A stretch of 64,000 nucleotides of DNA, taken from positions 1-64,000 of the forward strand of contig JAVKOQ010000284.1 of the NCBI GenBank assembly GCA_031835245.1, written 5' to 3'. This document shows positions 42,663 through 52,300 of this stretch, piece after piece. Origin of the DNA: Balamuthia mandrillaris (lineage: Eukaryota > Discosea > Longamoebia > Balamuthiidae). Below the pieces are notes generated by a model that saw nothing but the letters and a program-made list of their open reading frames with translations, had not been told where the DNA came from and did not search any database. Within the stretch, counting starts at the first letter, position 1. Each line of letters begins with the position of its first letter. The position numbers were made by a program, and so were the translations under genes.

Positions 42663-43897
42663 TTACATCCATCCAAACAAAGAATGGAAAAGCGCACTTA
42701 CGTTCCCACTCTCCTCCATCTCTTGTTGTTGTTGGTTGTTTTTGTCTCCCATAACTGCTTCCACGTCTGTACAAACTCTCTCTCCGCGCACAAAGTACTC
42801 CCTGTTGCATCCTCCACAATAGTTGGACTTGCATTCAGCGTACTGCGAGATAGGGCACTGCTCCACGGGAGGAGGCAAGGAGCAAGGATCCACCAGGCAG
42901 TTGACCGGTTGAGAGCCATCCGGACACAGCACGTTATCATCGGAGCTGCTGCTTCCACCATGTCCATCTTCATCTCCATCGCAGGAGGAGGTGCAAACCT
43001 GCTTGCCATCGATGAAGTAGTCCCTGTTGCACCCTCCGCAGTAGTTTGCCACGCACTTGGCCTCAGCTGCCTCAGGACAGTCCGAGGGAGGCGGCAAGGA
43101 ACAAGGATCTACCAGGCAGTTCACCGGGGCAGAGCCGTCGGGGCAGAGCCCCAGGTTGGGATCGTCACAGACCTCCATGCCATGGCTGATGTAGTTCCTG
43201 AAGCATCCTCCGCAGTAGTTGGGCACACACTCAGCGTATTTGGCCAAGGGACAGTCCTCAGGAGGAGGGTTGGAGCAAGGGTTGATCAGGCAGTTAACGG
43301 GCTCCGAGCCATCAGGACAAAGGCCCCTCTCGTTGCAGACCTGGGTCTTGCCGATAAAGTATCTTCGGTTGCAGCCTCCACAATAGTCTGCCCTGCACTC
43401 GGCGTATTGGGCCAGGGGGCAGTCCTCAGGAGGAGGGTTGGAGCAAGGGTCCACTAGGCAGTTGACGGGCTCAGAGCCATCCGGGCAGATGGCCGGTCGG
43501 CGCGCGCTGAGGGTGCTGCCAGCTGCCTGGGGTTCCTCGCAGACCAGCTCGCCGTCCCGGTAGTAGTGACGGAAGCAGCCGCCGCAGTAGTCGGGCTTGC
43601 ACTCGGCGTAGCGGGCCTCGGGGCAGTCCTCCGGAGGAGCAACGTCGCAGGGGTTGATGAAGCATTGAACGGGGAAGGAGCCGTCCGGGCAGAGCTCAGG
43701 AGGCTTTCCCATTTGTTGCATCCGCATGTAAGGGCATGCCCCAAGGGCTAGTGTTTTGGCCAAAAGAGCTGGTGAGTTGTTGTTTGCACAAGAACCACTG
43801 GAAAAACGAGAAGAAGAACCCGCCTAGGGAGGGAGCACAGTGTACCTAGTAAAGGAAGGGAAACACAAACACAAAAGAGGACGAGTGTTCTCGACAT
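42663..43897 (-). CDS. Secreted protein with five tandem cysteine-rich repeats
   Basis: Exons 43897-43839 and 43797-42663 give 397 residues. The first exon encodes a signal peptide (MSRTLVLFCVCVSLPLL), joined by a very short intron of 41 bases. The mature chain has five repeats of about 60 residues with the pattern CPDGS-PVNCLVDPCS, then PPPEDCP, YAEC, YCGGC and a closing VC after a YF-G segment. Each repeat has nine or ten cysteines in fixed spacing, implying disulfide-stabilised extracellular domains. Repeats differ mostly in linker length; one linker is Asp/Ser/Gly-rich. I recognise no named family. Possible roles are surface adhesion, protease inhibition or cyst wall. The signal exon is inferred: without it the frame starts at a TTG. 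Confidence 0.83.
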
Positions 43898-44189
43898 CTT
43901 TTCGTTGGGGTTCAGGGTGTGTTTGGTGGAGGTTTTACGCGTTAAACGTTACTTTCTTTTCTGTTACCAACAAAACACAAGAAAGGAGAGATATTTGTTT
44001 TGCCTTCTCTGTTTGGGCAGGCAGTTTCTGTTTATATATTGTATTACTTACCAACTAGGAATAAGGCTGTCGTAGCGCAACGGGGCTCCCCCCCTTAACC
44101 TCACTGCAAAAGGGACGAAATTTCCTTTCTGCTCCGCCCGATTCTTGCTTTTGGCCGCTGCTTTTCCCCACATTTTCCCTGTAATGCCA
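43898..44189. other. Intergenic, nothing recognised
   Basis: Upstream region of the secreted cysteine-rich gene. No other ORF, tRNA or repeat is apparent. Confidence 0.4.
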
Positions 44190-44843
44190 TCCAATAAACA
44201 TTCAGACATTATTGACACCAAAACTATTTATCTTATCTCTTTTGATTCAGGCACAGTATCAGGACGACACGACATTCCACGTCATTAAGGATAAGGCCCT
44301 TCGCTCAACAAAACGCAGGAGAAGGAACGGTAACAATAAGAGGCAGCAAGAGGTTGTTTTTACGCGGGTTTCTCTGCTGAAATCAGTCTCTCCACCGATA
44401 CTCAGCCTGGGAGAGCGCGGCCTCAGTTCGAAGGCGGTTGTTCTCAGCCACGAGCGGATCCAAACGGTCGAACATTGTTTCCGCCCACAAGGGGACAGAC
44501 TCCTCCGCCATCTCTGCATCCGGCTCCTCGAACTGGACAGCCGAGTCTTGTACCATGGGCAGCAGTCCTCCTTTTCATCGGCCGCACTCTTTCCTTTCCG
44601 TTGTCCTTACCCACAGATGTAGGCTGAGGAGCAGCGCCCATGGGCGATTGGGATGATGGGGGCAAAACAACTCCACCAGCAGAACCGGAACGAGCGGCCT
44701 CATCGCTAGGAACCACGCGATGAATAGCTTCACCAGCTCTCTTAGCCGCCATCAAACCTCTTCTTTCCACTAAGTAGCGCATAGAAGGCACGGCGCTCAA
44801 TCTCCGTTCGTGGATCCAACCTTTCATAGTTAAAAGGCAAGAA
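44190..44843 (-). mobile_element. Retroelement remnant with gag-like reading frame abutting tRNA-Pro (copy 3)
   Basis: The right end shares GCTCAATCTCCGTTCGTGGA-type sequence and the final GGCAAGAA with the remnants at 32346 and 35360, again touching a tRNA-Pro gene. On the - strand 44827-44444 is open (RYLVERRGLMAAKRAGEAI), and another frame encodes WAETMFDRLDPLVAENNRL, a coiled segment like the start of some gag proteins. There is no reverse transcriptase. Boundaries on the left are not defined. Confidence 0.5.
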
Positions 44844-44914
44844 GGCGCTGTAGTTAAGTGGTAAAATTCTCGCTTAGGGTGCGAGAGGCCCCGGTTCGAT
44901 TCCGGGCAGCGCCC
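44844..44914 (+). tRNA. tRNA-Pro (AGG), copy 9
   Basis: 71 bases, anticodon AGG. Preceded directly by the third retroelement remnant; its trailer CAACATTC matches that of copy 2. Confidence 0.95.
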
Positions 44915-45180
44915 AACATTCTTTATTGCGTTTTTTCATTCTTTTTTTCATTTATTGCTAACACGGAAAATCTTGCAAAAAAAATTAGCAATAGTTGAGA
45001 AAAAAGTTGACATTTGAAAAAATAGTTGGATTTTCTCAAGAAATATTGAAATTGTATGATAGAAAAGTTGAAAACGCACAAGCAACCACACCAGAAAATT
45101 TAAAATTCTTGCAATTGGAGTTGTGTTTTCTCTCAAAAACAAAGGGGAAAGACCCAGTGAATGAAGCTACAAAAAAATAA

Positions 45181-45238
<58 letters not shown>

Positions 45239-45383
45239 GGAGGAGGAGAAGGAAGAAAAAGCAGAAGCAGAAGAAAGAGAAGGAGAATAAAAGTGATGTC
45301 AGTGACTACCCCGATTGTTGAGCTTTCACTGACCTCTCCTGAAGAGGCACTTGCAATAGAGAGAGAGAGAGAGAGTGAAAACG
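44915..45383. repeat. A/T-rich spacer with AAAG microsatellite
   Basis: Contains a perfect AAAG run at about 45184-45237 and a small inverted repeat ATTGCTAA/TTAGCAAT near 44955-44992. Open frames here are short and biased by the repeats. Confidence 0.7.
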
Positions 45384-45552
45384 CTTAAAGATGAGGTAGA
45401 GCAACAGCGAAGGGCATTAATAGATGTTCAGAATACCTTTGATGCAGCAAAAAGAAAGTGCACCGCATTAGAGCACTACACAAGCAGTAAGAAAAGGGAT
45501 AGCAAAACAGAAGATACAATTTTTATCTCTCATTGGGAACAAGGCGCATGAG
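45384..45552 (+). pseudogene. Possible fragment of a coiled-coil gene
   Basis: A frame reads KTLKDEVEQQRRALIDVQNT and AAKRKCTALEHYT, good heptads with natural-looking composition, but it starts in a GA repeat without an ATG and ends inside the 3' end of the GT92 gene. Most likely an exon left from a lost or moved gene. Confidence 0.35.
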
Positions 45553-47217
45553 CTCTTCCAGCGGAACGCCGGCGTGCTTCGCGCGGATGTGCAGAATGTG
45601 AGCCGTCTCTCTGGCCACGCTCTCTGGCGGCGGTGTGCGCTGCCCGTCTTGGTTGAAGTGGAGGTAGGGCTCCAGGGATCCACTCACCCGAAACAGGCTT
45701 TTGCCCCACTTGTCCTTGCGCCACTCCTCCAGACGCGGCAGGCCGCCTTCCCACCTTGCGACCCGTGCAAGGACAGCACCCAACAAGGGCTCCTCCTCCC
45801 ATGCTTCTTTCGTCCTCAAAATCTTCAACCGCGACAGGTGAACCTCGTTCATCGGTCCTTCCAACTCTTTCCGGTGTTCAGCGATGAACTGCTTCACATC
45901 CACACGTTGACGAGGCCGATCCTCATCTTCACTTGAAGAATAAAGTTGAGGAAACTCATCCGTGTCTAAGGAGAATGCATACTGACAGTAGCCTTGCCAC
46001 CGGAGAAAAGCATCCCAGTTCATGGCTTGTAGCATATGCGCGTAGGTTATAGGTTTTCCTGGCACTTGTGTCTCCACCAACACCACCCGATCCACCAGCG
46101 CTGGATATCTCTGGGCCAACCTCTCCCTAATTTCCTTCGCGGAGGGCAAATGTGGGTTGGGCAGGGCGTAGAGGTTGATAAACACTCGATCCACTCCCAC
46201 CACATCCACCATCCATTGCAGCCACAGCTCATCATCCCGAGTCCAGCTGTACTTCTTCACCACGAAGGCGCACACGCTGATGTTGCCTTGCTCTCCTCTG
46301 GCTCTTTGCATTGGCACGAAGAAGGCTTCCCCGTTGGAAGCAGGCTGAGTTGGAGGGGGTAGCGGCGGGGTGCGCCAAGGAGAAACGGTTTGTGCGTGGT
46401 GTTCTTCAGAGGTTATCTTCGGCGGCAGGTGCGGTAACACGTTCCAGAGGGTTGGAAAGTGCAAAACTTCTTCCACAGGAAACAACACCACGTCGCCAGT
46501 TGCATGAATGGCAAAATGTGCTGGTTTGCACTGGTTGTTTCCTCTGAATGATGACATCCCTGATGGCGAAGGCTCATTACAGAAGGCGGCCTGAATGAGT
46601 CGGGGAGGGATGGTAAAGGAGCAACGAATGATAAAGTCCATCCACACCGTCCCAGCCGCGTGGCGAAACTGGAAGCTCATGGGTTGTTGCGCAATGCATC
46701 GCCTGGCTGGTGTCTTTGTCACCATGAAGCCTTCTCCCCTTGCACCGCGGGAACGGCGATACGTCCAAATTTCAACGTGCGAAAAGACTTCAGAAGGAGG
46801 GACAAAGGTGAGGCCGCTGTTAATGACGGCGTGGAACTGAAAGATTCGTTTGTGGGGTGGTCGGTGTGTGGGAAAAGTCCGACGTAACGCTCCAGAGGTG
46901 AGTTGTTCTGATGGAGGGAAGGAGCGGTGGTCTTCCGCGGCGGTGACCACACGAAAGAGCCCGTTGGTGGAGAGCTGGCGGTCGCTCCAACGAACCCGGA
47001 AGAGCGGCTCTGTCGGCGAGGAGAGGGCTTCCCCCTGGTCTGTTGCGGAGGGCAAGTAGTCGGCAGAGGAGGCATAAAAGTAGGAGAGGGTGATGGAAAA
47101 GGTGCCGAGGATGCACAAGCCAAGCACAATGCCCTGCGTCAGCGTTCTTCTCTGCATCTGCGTGGTTGGTTTCCAAAACCCAAAATAAGAGGAGGAAGAT
47201 TTGGGTGAGTGATGCAT
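45523..47217 (-). CDS. Type II membrane glycosyltransferase family 92 (DUF23) protein
   Basis: Single exon, 564 residues. A signal anchor near residues 28-50 puts the rest in the Golgi lumen. GT92 motifs occur in the C-terminal half: VCAFVVKKYSWTRDDELWLQ, WMVDVVGVDRVFINLY, the metal-binding DTDEF (near 420) preceded by YCQYAFSL, and the basic KDKWGKSLFR, then HIRAKH. Plant and animal GT92 enzymes add galactose (beta-1,4-galactan synthase, C. elegans GALT-1); the sugar used here is unknown. The N-terminal 250 residues form a separate, unassigned stem region. Like the PL3-GT8 gene it lacks introns. Start at 47217 chosen as the first ATG; MQRR (about 47157) is a possible alternative just before the anchor. 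Confidence 0.88.
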   Translation of the reverse strand: MHHSPKSSSSYFGFWKPTTQMQRRTLTQGIVLGLCILGTFSITLSYFYASSADYLPSATDQGEALSSPTEPLFRVRWSDRQLSTNGLFRVVTAAEDHRSFPPSEQLTSGALRRTFPTHRPPHKRIFQFHAVINSGLTFVPPSEVFSHVEIWTYRRSRGARGEGFMVTKTPARRCIAQQPMSFQFRHAAGTVWMDFIIRCSFTIPPRLIQAAFCNEPSPSGMSSFRGNNQCKPAHFAIHATGDVVLFPVEEVLHFPTLWNVLPHLPPKITSEEHHAQTVSPWRTPPLPPPTQPASNGEAFFVPMQRARGEQGNISVCAFVVKKYSWTRDDELWLQWMVDVVGVDRVFINLYALPNPHLPSAKEIRERLAQRYPALVDRVVLVETQVPGKPITYAHMLQAMNWDAFLRWQGYCQYAFSLDTDEFPQLYSSSEDEDRPRQRVDVKQFIAEHRKELEGPMNEVHLSRLKILRTKEAWEEEPLLGAVLARVARWEGGLPRLEEWRKDKWGKSLFRVSGSLEPYLHFNQDGQRTPPPESVARETAHILHIRAKHAGVPLEELMRLVPNER

Positions 47218-47446
47218 TTACCCGCAATTATCCATAACAAAACACGACGTCGTTAATTATGAAGGAATATGATAATTAAAAGTTAATTAATTAAGTGGGA
47301 AGTTGCTCAAAAAGGTAAAAAAATAGAGAAAATTTTGATTGTTGATTGGTTAGATCTTGTTATAACGCCGGGACCCTCGTGTCGGGTAATTCACTTGTAG
47401 AATTTTTCTCACGCACAAAAAAGGGGAAGAAGCACAAAAATATTTT

Positions 47447-47517
47447 GGGCGCCGCCCGGAATCGAACCGGGGCCTCTCGCACCCGAAGCGAGAATTTTAC
47501 CACTTAACTACGGCGCC
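47447..47517 (-). tRNA. tRNA-Pro (CGG), copy 10
   Basis: 71 bases. The anticodon stem CTCGC/GCGAG encloses TTCGGGT, anticodon CGG. The acceptor stem is GGCGCCG/CGGCGCC, a compensated change from the other copies (GGCGCTG/CAGCGCC), which shows it is under structural selection. 5' flank AACCAA. Confidence 0.94.
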
Positions 47518-47683
47518 TTGGTTACTGTTTCGTGACGTATTTTTTAAAAGATAAAACTTTTTGTATCAGGTCTTCAACTCGAAAAAAAAAATCTGCTGCC
47601 TACTAATCGTTACAGTGGCAGGAATACAATCAAAAAGAACAACGATGTCCTATCTGAGTGGGCCATGACTACAATAATAAAAT

Positions 47684-47787
47684 GGGCTACGTTGATCAGC
47701 TGGACTCACTTTGCACCCAGGACCACCGTTTGCGCAATTGGGAATTCCTTCTGGGTGCAACTTGAGTCCAGCTGATTAACGTAGCCC
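47684..47787. repeat. Long imperfect inverted repeat (hairpin)
   Basis: The left arm starts GGGCTACGTTGATCAGCTGG and the right arm, read on the other strand, starts GGGCTACGTTAATCAGCTGG. The arms are about 37 bases with only a few mismatches around a loop of about 30 bases. No ORF lies within it. It is consistent with a MITE-like element or a structured non-coding RNA. Confidence 0.8.
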
Positions 47788-47808
47788 TTGGTGGCTTGAA
47801 GCCACCAA
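47788..47808. repeat. Short perfect hairpin following the large one
   Basis: TTGGTGGC, TTGAA, GCCACCAA: an 8-base perfect stem placed exactly after the end of the 104-base inverted repeat. Confidence 0.75.
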
Positions 47809-47889
47809 TTCTTTGGGATTTTTGCACAAATTCATTTTTTGTTTAGCTTTCCTATTGTCCTTGTTTTATGCCCAAAACAAAGACGCAGG

Positions 47890-47935
47890 AAGGTCGTTGC
47901 CGGGAATCGAATCGGGGGCATCTGTACCGAAAGCA
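47890..47935 (-). pseudogene. Decayed tRNA-Pro fragment
   Basis: GTTGCCGGGAATCGAATCGGGGGC followed by a cytosine/adenine-rich stretch with ACCGAAAGCA resembles the T-arm and part of the anticodon arm of the tRNA-Pro genes on the - strand. The acceptor stem, D-arm and anticodon pairing are lost. Confidence 0.6.
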
Positions 47936-48012
47936 AAGAAAAAAAGAACGGCGCAAGGCAGGAAAAGTCTACCGTTACTCGAAAAAGGTGAAACACATTA
48001 AAAAGAAAGGTT

Positions 48013-48083
48013 GGGCGCTGCCCGGAATCGAACCGGGGCCTCTCGCACCCTAAGCGAGAATTTTACCACTTAACTACAGCGCC
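48013..48083 (-). tRNA. tRNA-Pro (AGG), copy 11
   Basis: 71 bases, anticodon AGG, 5' flank AACCAA, trailer CAACCTTTCTTTTT. Last member of the tRNA-Pro region. Confidence 0.95.
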
Positions 48084-48591
48084 TTGGTTGGCTGAGGAAA
48101 TTTTCTTGTGGGAGATGCCCCCTCTGCTGACCCGCGAGTCGTGTGGCCTTATCTTTCGCTCTTACAAAAATTGCACTCAGTGATGTCTATGGTCCATCGA
48201 GAGAGAGGGACGTACGTCCATGGGGATGGTTGCTAGGTCTTATCTCGCATTTCTACTGAACTCCACAAGTCAGGGACTATATTTTAACCAAACTTTGCTA
48301 CAAAGTCTCGAAAGAACAGAGCGTTGGCCTTTGTAAACGTTTGCGTGCCGTTTGCTTATACCCTCTGGCAGTGTGTCTAACAGTGTCCCTTTCCTTCAAA
48401 GTGAAACACCTTTTCTTCCAAGTTTCGTTCAGTTTCTTTCCGGTTTGCACTATGCTTTCGTCGGTAACGCATTTCTCTTTGAAACGTTTTTTTTTTCCCT
48501 CTTGCTTTCTCTCTCTCTCTTTTGTTTTGTGCGACTTGTCAAACAACAAACGTTTTACAACCCATAAGAAGTGTACATACAACCAACAAAG
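48084..48591. other. Intergenic, no gene recognised
   Basis: Holds CAGGGACTATATTTTA near 48271 (compare about 22230) and T-rich sequence before the NTF2-like gene. No domain, tRNA or repeat was identified. Confidence 0.4.
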
Positions 48592-49152
48592 ATGCAAGAC
48601 CTCAAAGAATGCCGTCGTTTGGTCAAGGACGTGATTGAAGGGGACGAGGACGACCTGCAACAAGCCTGTGAGAAGTGTTTTGCTGAAGGGGCTGTCTTTC
48701 GTCACCCCTTCTTTCGTATTGGTGGTCGAGAGAACATGATCCGAGTGAGTATTTGTCTTTTCTGCCCTCTCCTCCCCTCTCCCTTGTCCTCTCCTCAACA
48801 AGAAAAAACTTGCATATAATAGATGTTCAAAGCATGGCGTCGTTGCAACTGGAAGCACTCCGTGACCATCAACAACCTGTGGACCAACGATAGCACCGTG
48901 CTCCTCGACATCACCCAGACCTTCCGCCTCTACTTCCTCCCCTTCATGGAGGGGCGCATGCAGATGTTCGTCGAGTTGGACTGCAAGCAGGACGCTCGAT
49001 CGGGCAAATGGGTGATCGTCGGACAGAAGGACTATTATCCCGTGACCTCGTTGATAAGGCTGACCGCCCCCGGCAGGTTCTTGTACGACAACGTGTTGTT
49101 GGTCGTCTTCACCCTCCTGTTTTTCTTGTTCAGCTTGCTTCTTGGCATCTAA
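48592..49152 (+). CDS. NTF2/SnoaL-like small protein with C-terminal membrane anchor
   Basis: Exons 48592-48744 and 48823-49152 give 160 residues. Residues 5-125 show the alternation of a cone-shaped NTF2-like fold (CRRLVKDVIEG, FRHPFFRIGG, MFKAWRRCNW, WKHSVTINNLW, DITQTFRLYFLPFM, WVIVGQKDYY). The C-terminal 20 residues (VLLVVFTLLFFLFSLLLGI) are a tail anchor. Membrane-anchored SnoaL-like proteins of this size are widespread and of unknown function. No catalytic residues are evident. The donor is the only GTGAGT type seen in this part of the window. Confidence 0.8.
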
Positions 49153-49347
49153 AAAATAATAATAATATTTTTATGGACGATTATTTTTGTGTTAATCGAT
49201 AAAGTGAGCGGAATCAAAAAATATTAACAATTATTGTTTAAAATGGTAAATATTTTAAGTTATTTTTCCTTTTCCACAACCACCAAACAATAATTTTTTG
49301 AAATATTATGATTATTGCGAAACCAAGCAAAAAAAAAATGTTTGGGT

Positions 49348-52300
49348 TCAGGCGACAAAGGATCTTACCTCCAAACGAAAGGCGTTGAGGTTTTGTCTAA
49401 ACTTTTCCCGGTTCTTGGACAAAAGGTTATCCCCAATGCCATCCATAAGCTTCTCAAAGGCCTCCGCCAATCGCTGCTGGCTGCTTCTTCCATCCTTAAC
49501 GCCACCAGCGCTGGCAGCGGAAGACGAGGAGGAGGAAGAAGGGGCAGAGGCGGATGAGGCAGAATCAGCACCGCCCATCCCTTCAATCAACCGATCCGTT
49601 TGTCCTTGCTTCTCGATGAGTTGATTCTTGATGAGGTTGTACTGGTCCGGGAAGAGCAGGATGAGGCACAGCATCGGAAGAGAGAACTCGATGATGCTGA
49701 CCTGCTCGTCGTAGATAATGAGCTGGAAGAGCAGCAAGAGCACATCCGGGAAGAGCTTCGGATAGGCTTGGTTATGTACAGAGAACTTGTTGAGCGCTTT
49801 CAACACATCCACATGAGGAGAAGCGGAAGCAAAAGCAGAAGGGGAGGGAGAAGAAGCAGAGGAGGAAGCGGAGGCAGTTTTGGATTTGTTTTCGACGACG
49901 AAGGAGAGGATGCTGTTCAAGGCGGCAGCGCCTTGCTTGACGACGTTTTCGTTGGCGTGAGTGAGGCCGTCGTAGAGAGAGCGCACGATGCGAGCAAAGA
50001 CTTCGGTATCCAGCTCGATGATGGTGTCGGTGTGGTTCAGGCAGAGCACGTGGATGAGGTTGTAGTACTCGCGCAACATTTTAGGGTAAGCCTATTTGAT
50101 AATTCAGTTTTTAGAAGGTAGAAGGAAGAGGAAGAGGAGGAAGAACGTACACTCAGTTCTCCGAAAGGAATGGAAAAGACTAATTGAAGGACGGCATCGA
50201 GGGCATTGGTAAGTGCTGGATCGCCATATAGAGAAAACACGCCAAAGACAACGTAATTGCCGCGCAGAGAGTTAGCGAGGATCTGCATGCACAGCCATAT
50301 GCCCTTGTACTTGTCAGGATAGGGATCCTCTGGATCTGCCGGTGTGTACGCCAAAAGTCTGCCACCTTGAGCATTGTTGTGTGAGACAAAGAAAGAACAG
50401 AACCAAATGAACAAGGACAAACCAAACAAGCAAGTGGACAACAAACAATAAAGATAACGATAACAGTTCATTTTACAAACAACAAAACAAAGGGTAAGCA
50501 TACCATAGGCACTAAGCAGCTTGCTGGTTTCGCGGAAGAGGAGGATGCCGTGAGGTGATGAAGGTTTGAAGGATATGCGTTCCGCTCGATTATTCACAAA
50601 CTCTGAAAAAAACTTTAGCAAAGGAGAGGTAACGCTCGGAGTGTCGTAATAGACTTCTGCAGCCTGTATAAGTAGGGGCATGTGCTCTGGGTAACTGTTT
50701 GTTTAAGACAAATATGTAAGAAAAGCCAGAAGAAGGGAGAATAACAATCGAGAGTGCAAGTCAACAACATACATCCATTCGAACATGCAAGTGTAGGAAC
50801 GACTGCAAGTGACAGCATTCATTATACCCAATAAATCTCTGAACAAGCCAATCAAAACTCTCTGGGATAAACGCAGCACACGTGTGTTAGCCTGCATTCT
50901 CAAAGAGGGGAAAAAAGGAAAGAAGAAGACACCAACCTTGCAGTCGCTCTGTCGGAATGCTTCCGCCGAATTAACGCTCATTAGAGAACGAGTAGTTTGT
51001 TTGAAGGGAAGCATGAACTCCTCGAACTTCATGATGTGAGTGTCGCTGAAGAGTAAACGTCCTAAAGTGGAATAAAAGGCTGTCCGATTGTGGACATTGT
51101 CGCCGTGATCCAGAAAAGGCAAATATTGACTCTATAAAAAAGAGAATCACTGTTACGAGAAATTGAAGGAGACGATAACAAGGGAAACTCACCGTGTGAT
51201 GGGTCAATATTTCGGTAATAATGTCCATCTTTGATAAAAGTTTGCCGCTACTGTACCCTACAGCAAGATCGAAAAACAACTTCAACGTTCTATAAACAAC
51301 ACTCGAGTCTTCTCGCCAAAATTTAAGGTTTGTAACTCTGCATTCATGTTAGACAAGAATGACGCAAATCAGAGAGAGAGAGAGAGAAAGTGAAAGGAAA
51401 CGCACATCTTCGTAATGATAAAGTGCATTAGGCGAACGTTGTCGTTGATACCCAAACATTCAGCAAGTCGTAGGTACAACAAAGGAGATGGCGAGTGCTC
51501 TCCGATGTAAATCCGCCTAAAGTTGAGCAAAAAGGAGAGAAAAGCCCATTCCAGTCTTACATTACTGTCATCACCACCGCTCTGTGCGAGCCGTCGATCG
51601 TGCAGCTGCATTAGCTGAAATACTCGTGCGGTCAGCTCTCCATCAATCGTGTCGTGAGTGTCCGAGTTGGCGCTGCCCAAACGACCCGCCACCATCGCGC
51701 CCATGATATGTACGAGCCATGCTAATTGTCCTTCCAGAATGAAAACTTGCTCCACGTTTGTTGGGCCTTTAGGATTTTGCTATTGATTTATCGTTTGTTT
51801 TGATTTGTGTTGAGCATAGAGAAAAGCGAAATGAAACGCAGAGAGCGAAGAAGTATACCTCATAGCTTTGGGCAATGGGATCGAAGCAAGCAACAAGAAA
51901 CTCGCTCGTCTTGGCATAGCTACAGCGTCCCAATGGCGGCAGTGCTTCCAGCTGTGCTTGCAACGCATCCGCATCCAAAAGGGGGTCTTTTCGCTCCAAG
52001 TGAGAACATTGAATGAAAAAAAAAATGAAATTGTCCATACCTTCATCATTACCACTCATGGTACTGGCACATTCCAAGCGCGAAGTAATATACGACTCCA
52101 AAATCTGAGGTCCATACACATCAAGCTGCGTCCTTACCTCTGGTTTCGAGTATTGGATGGAGGCCACCATGCGGGACCACAGGTTCAACAAGTAGTAAAC
52201 ACTGTTGGGAGCCCACTGCCAGGCTTTAATGGTGGTGACCGTAAACTTTGCGACTAGGTCCACCCATTGCTCATAACCCTCCGTCGATACAATGTGGTTC

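Noticed and set aside
44995-45180. 61-codon + strand frame
   Set aside because: A/T-rich, no domain, next to an AAAG repeat and without splice partners.
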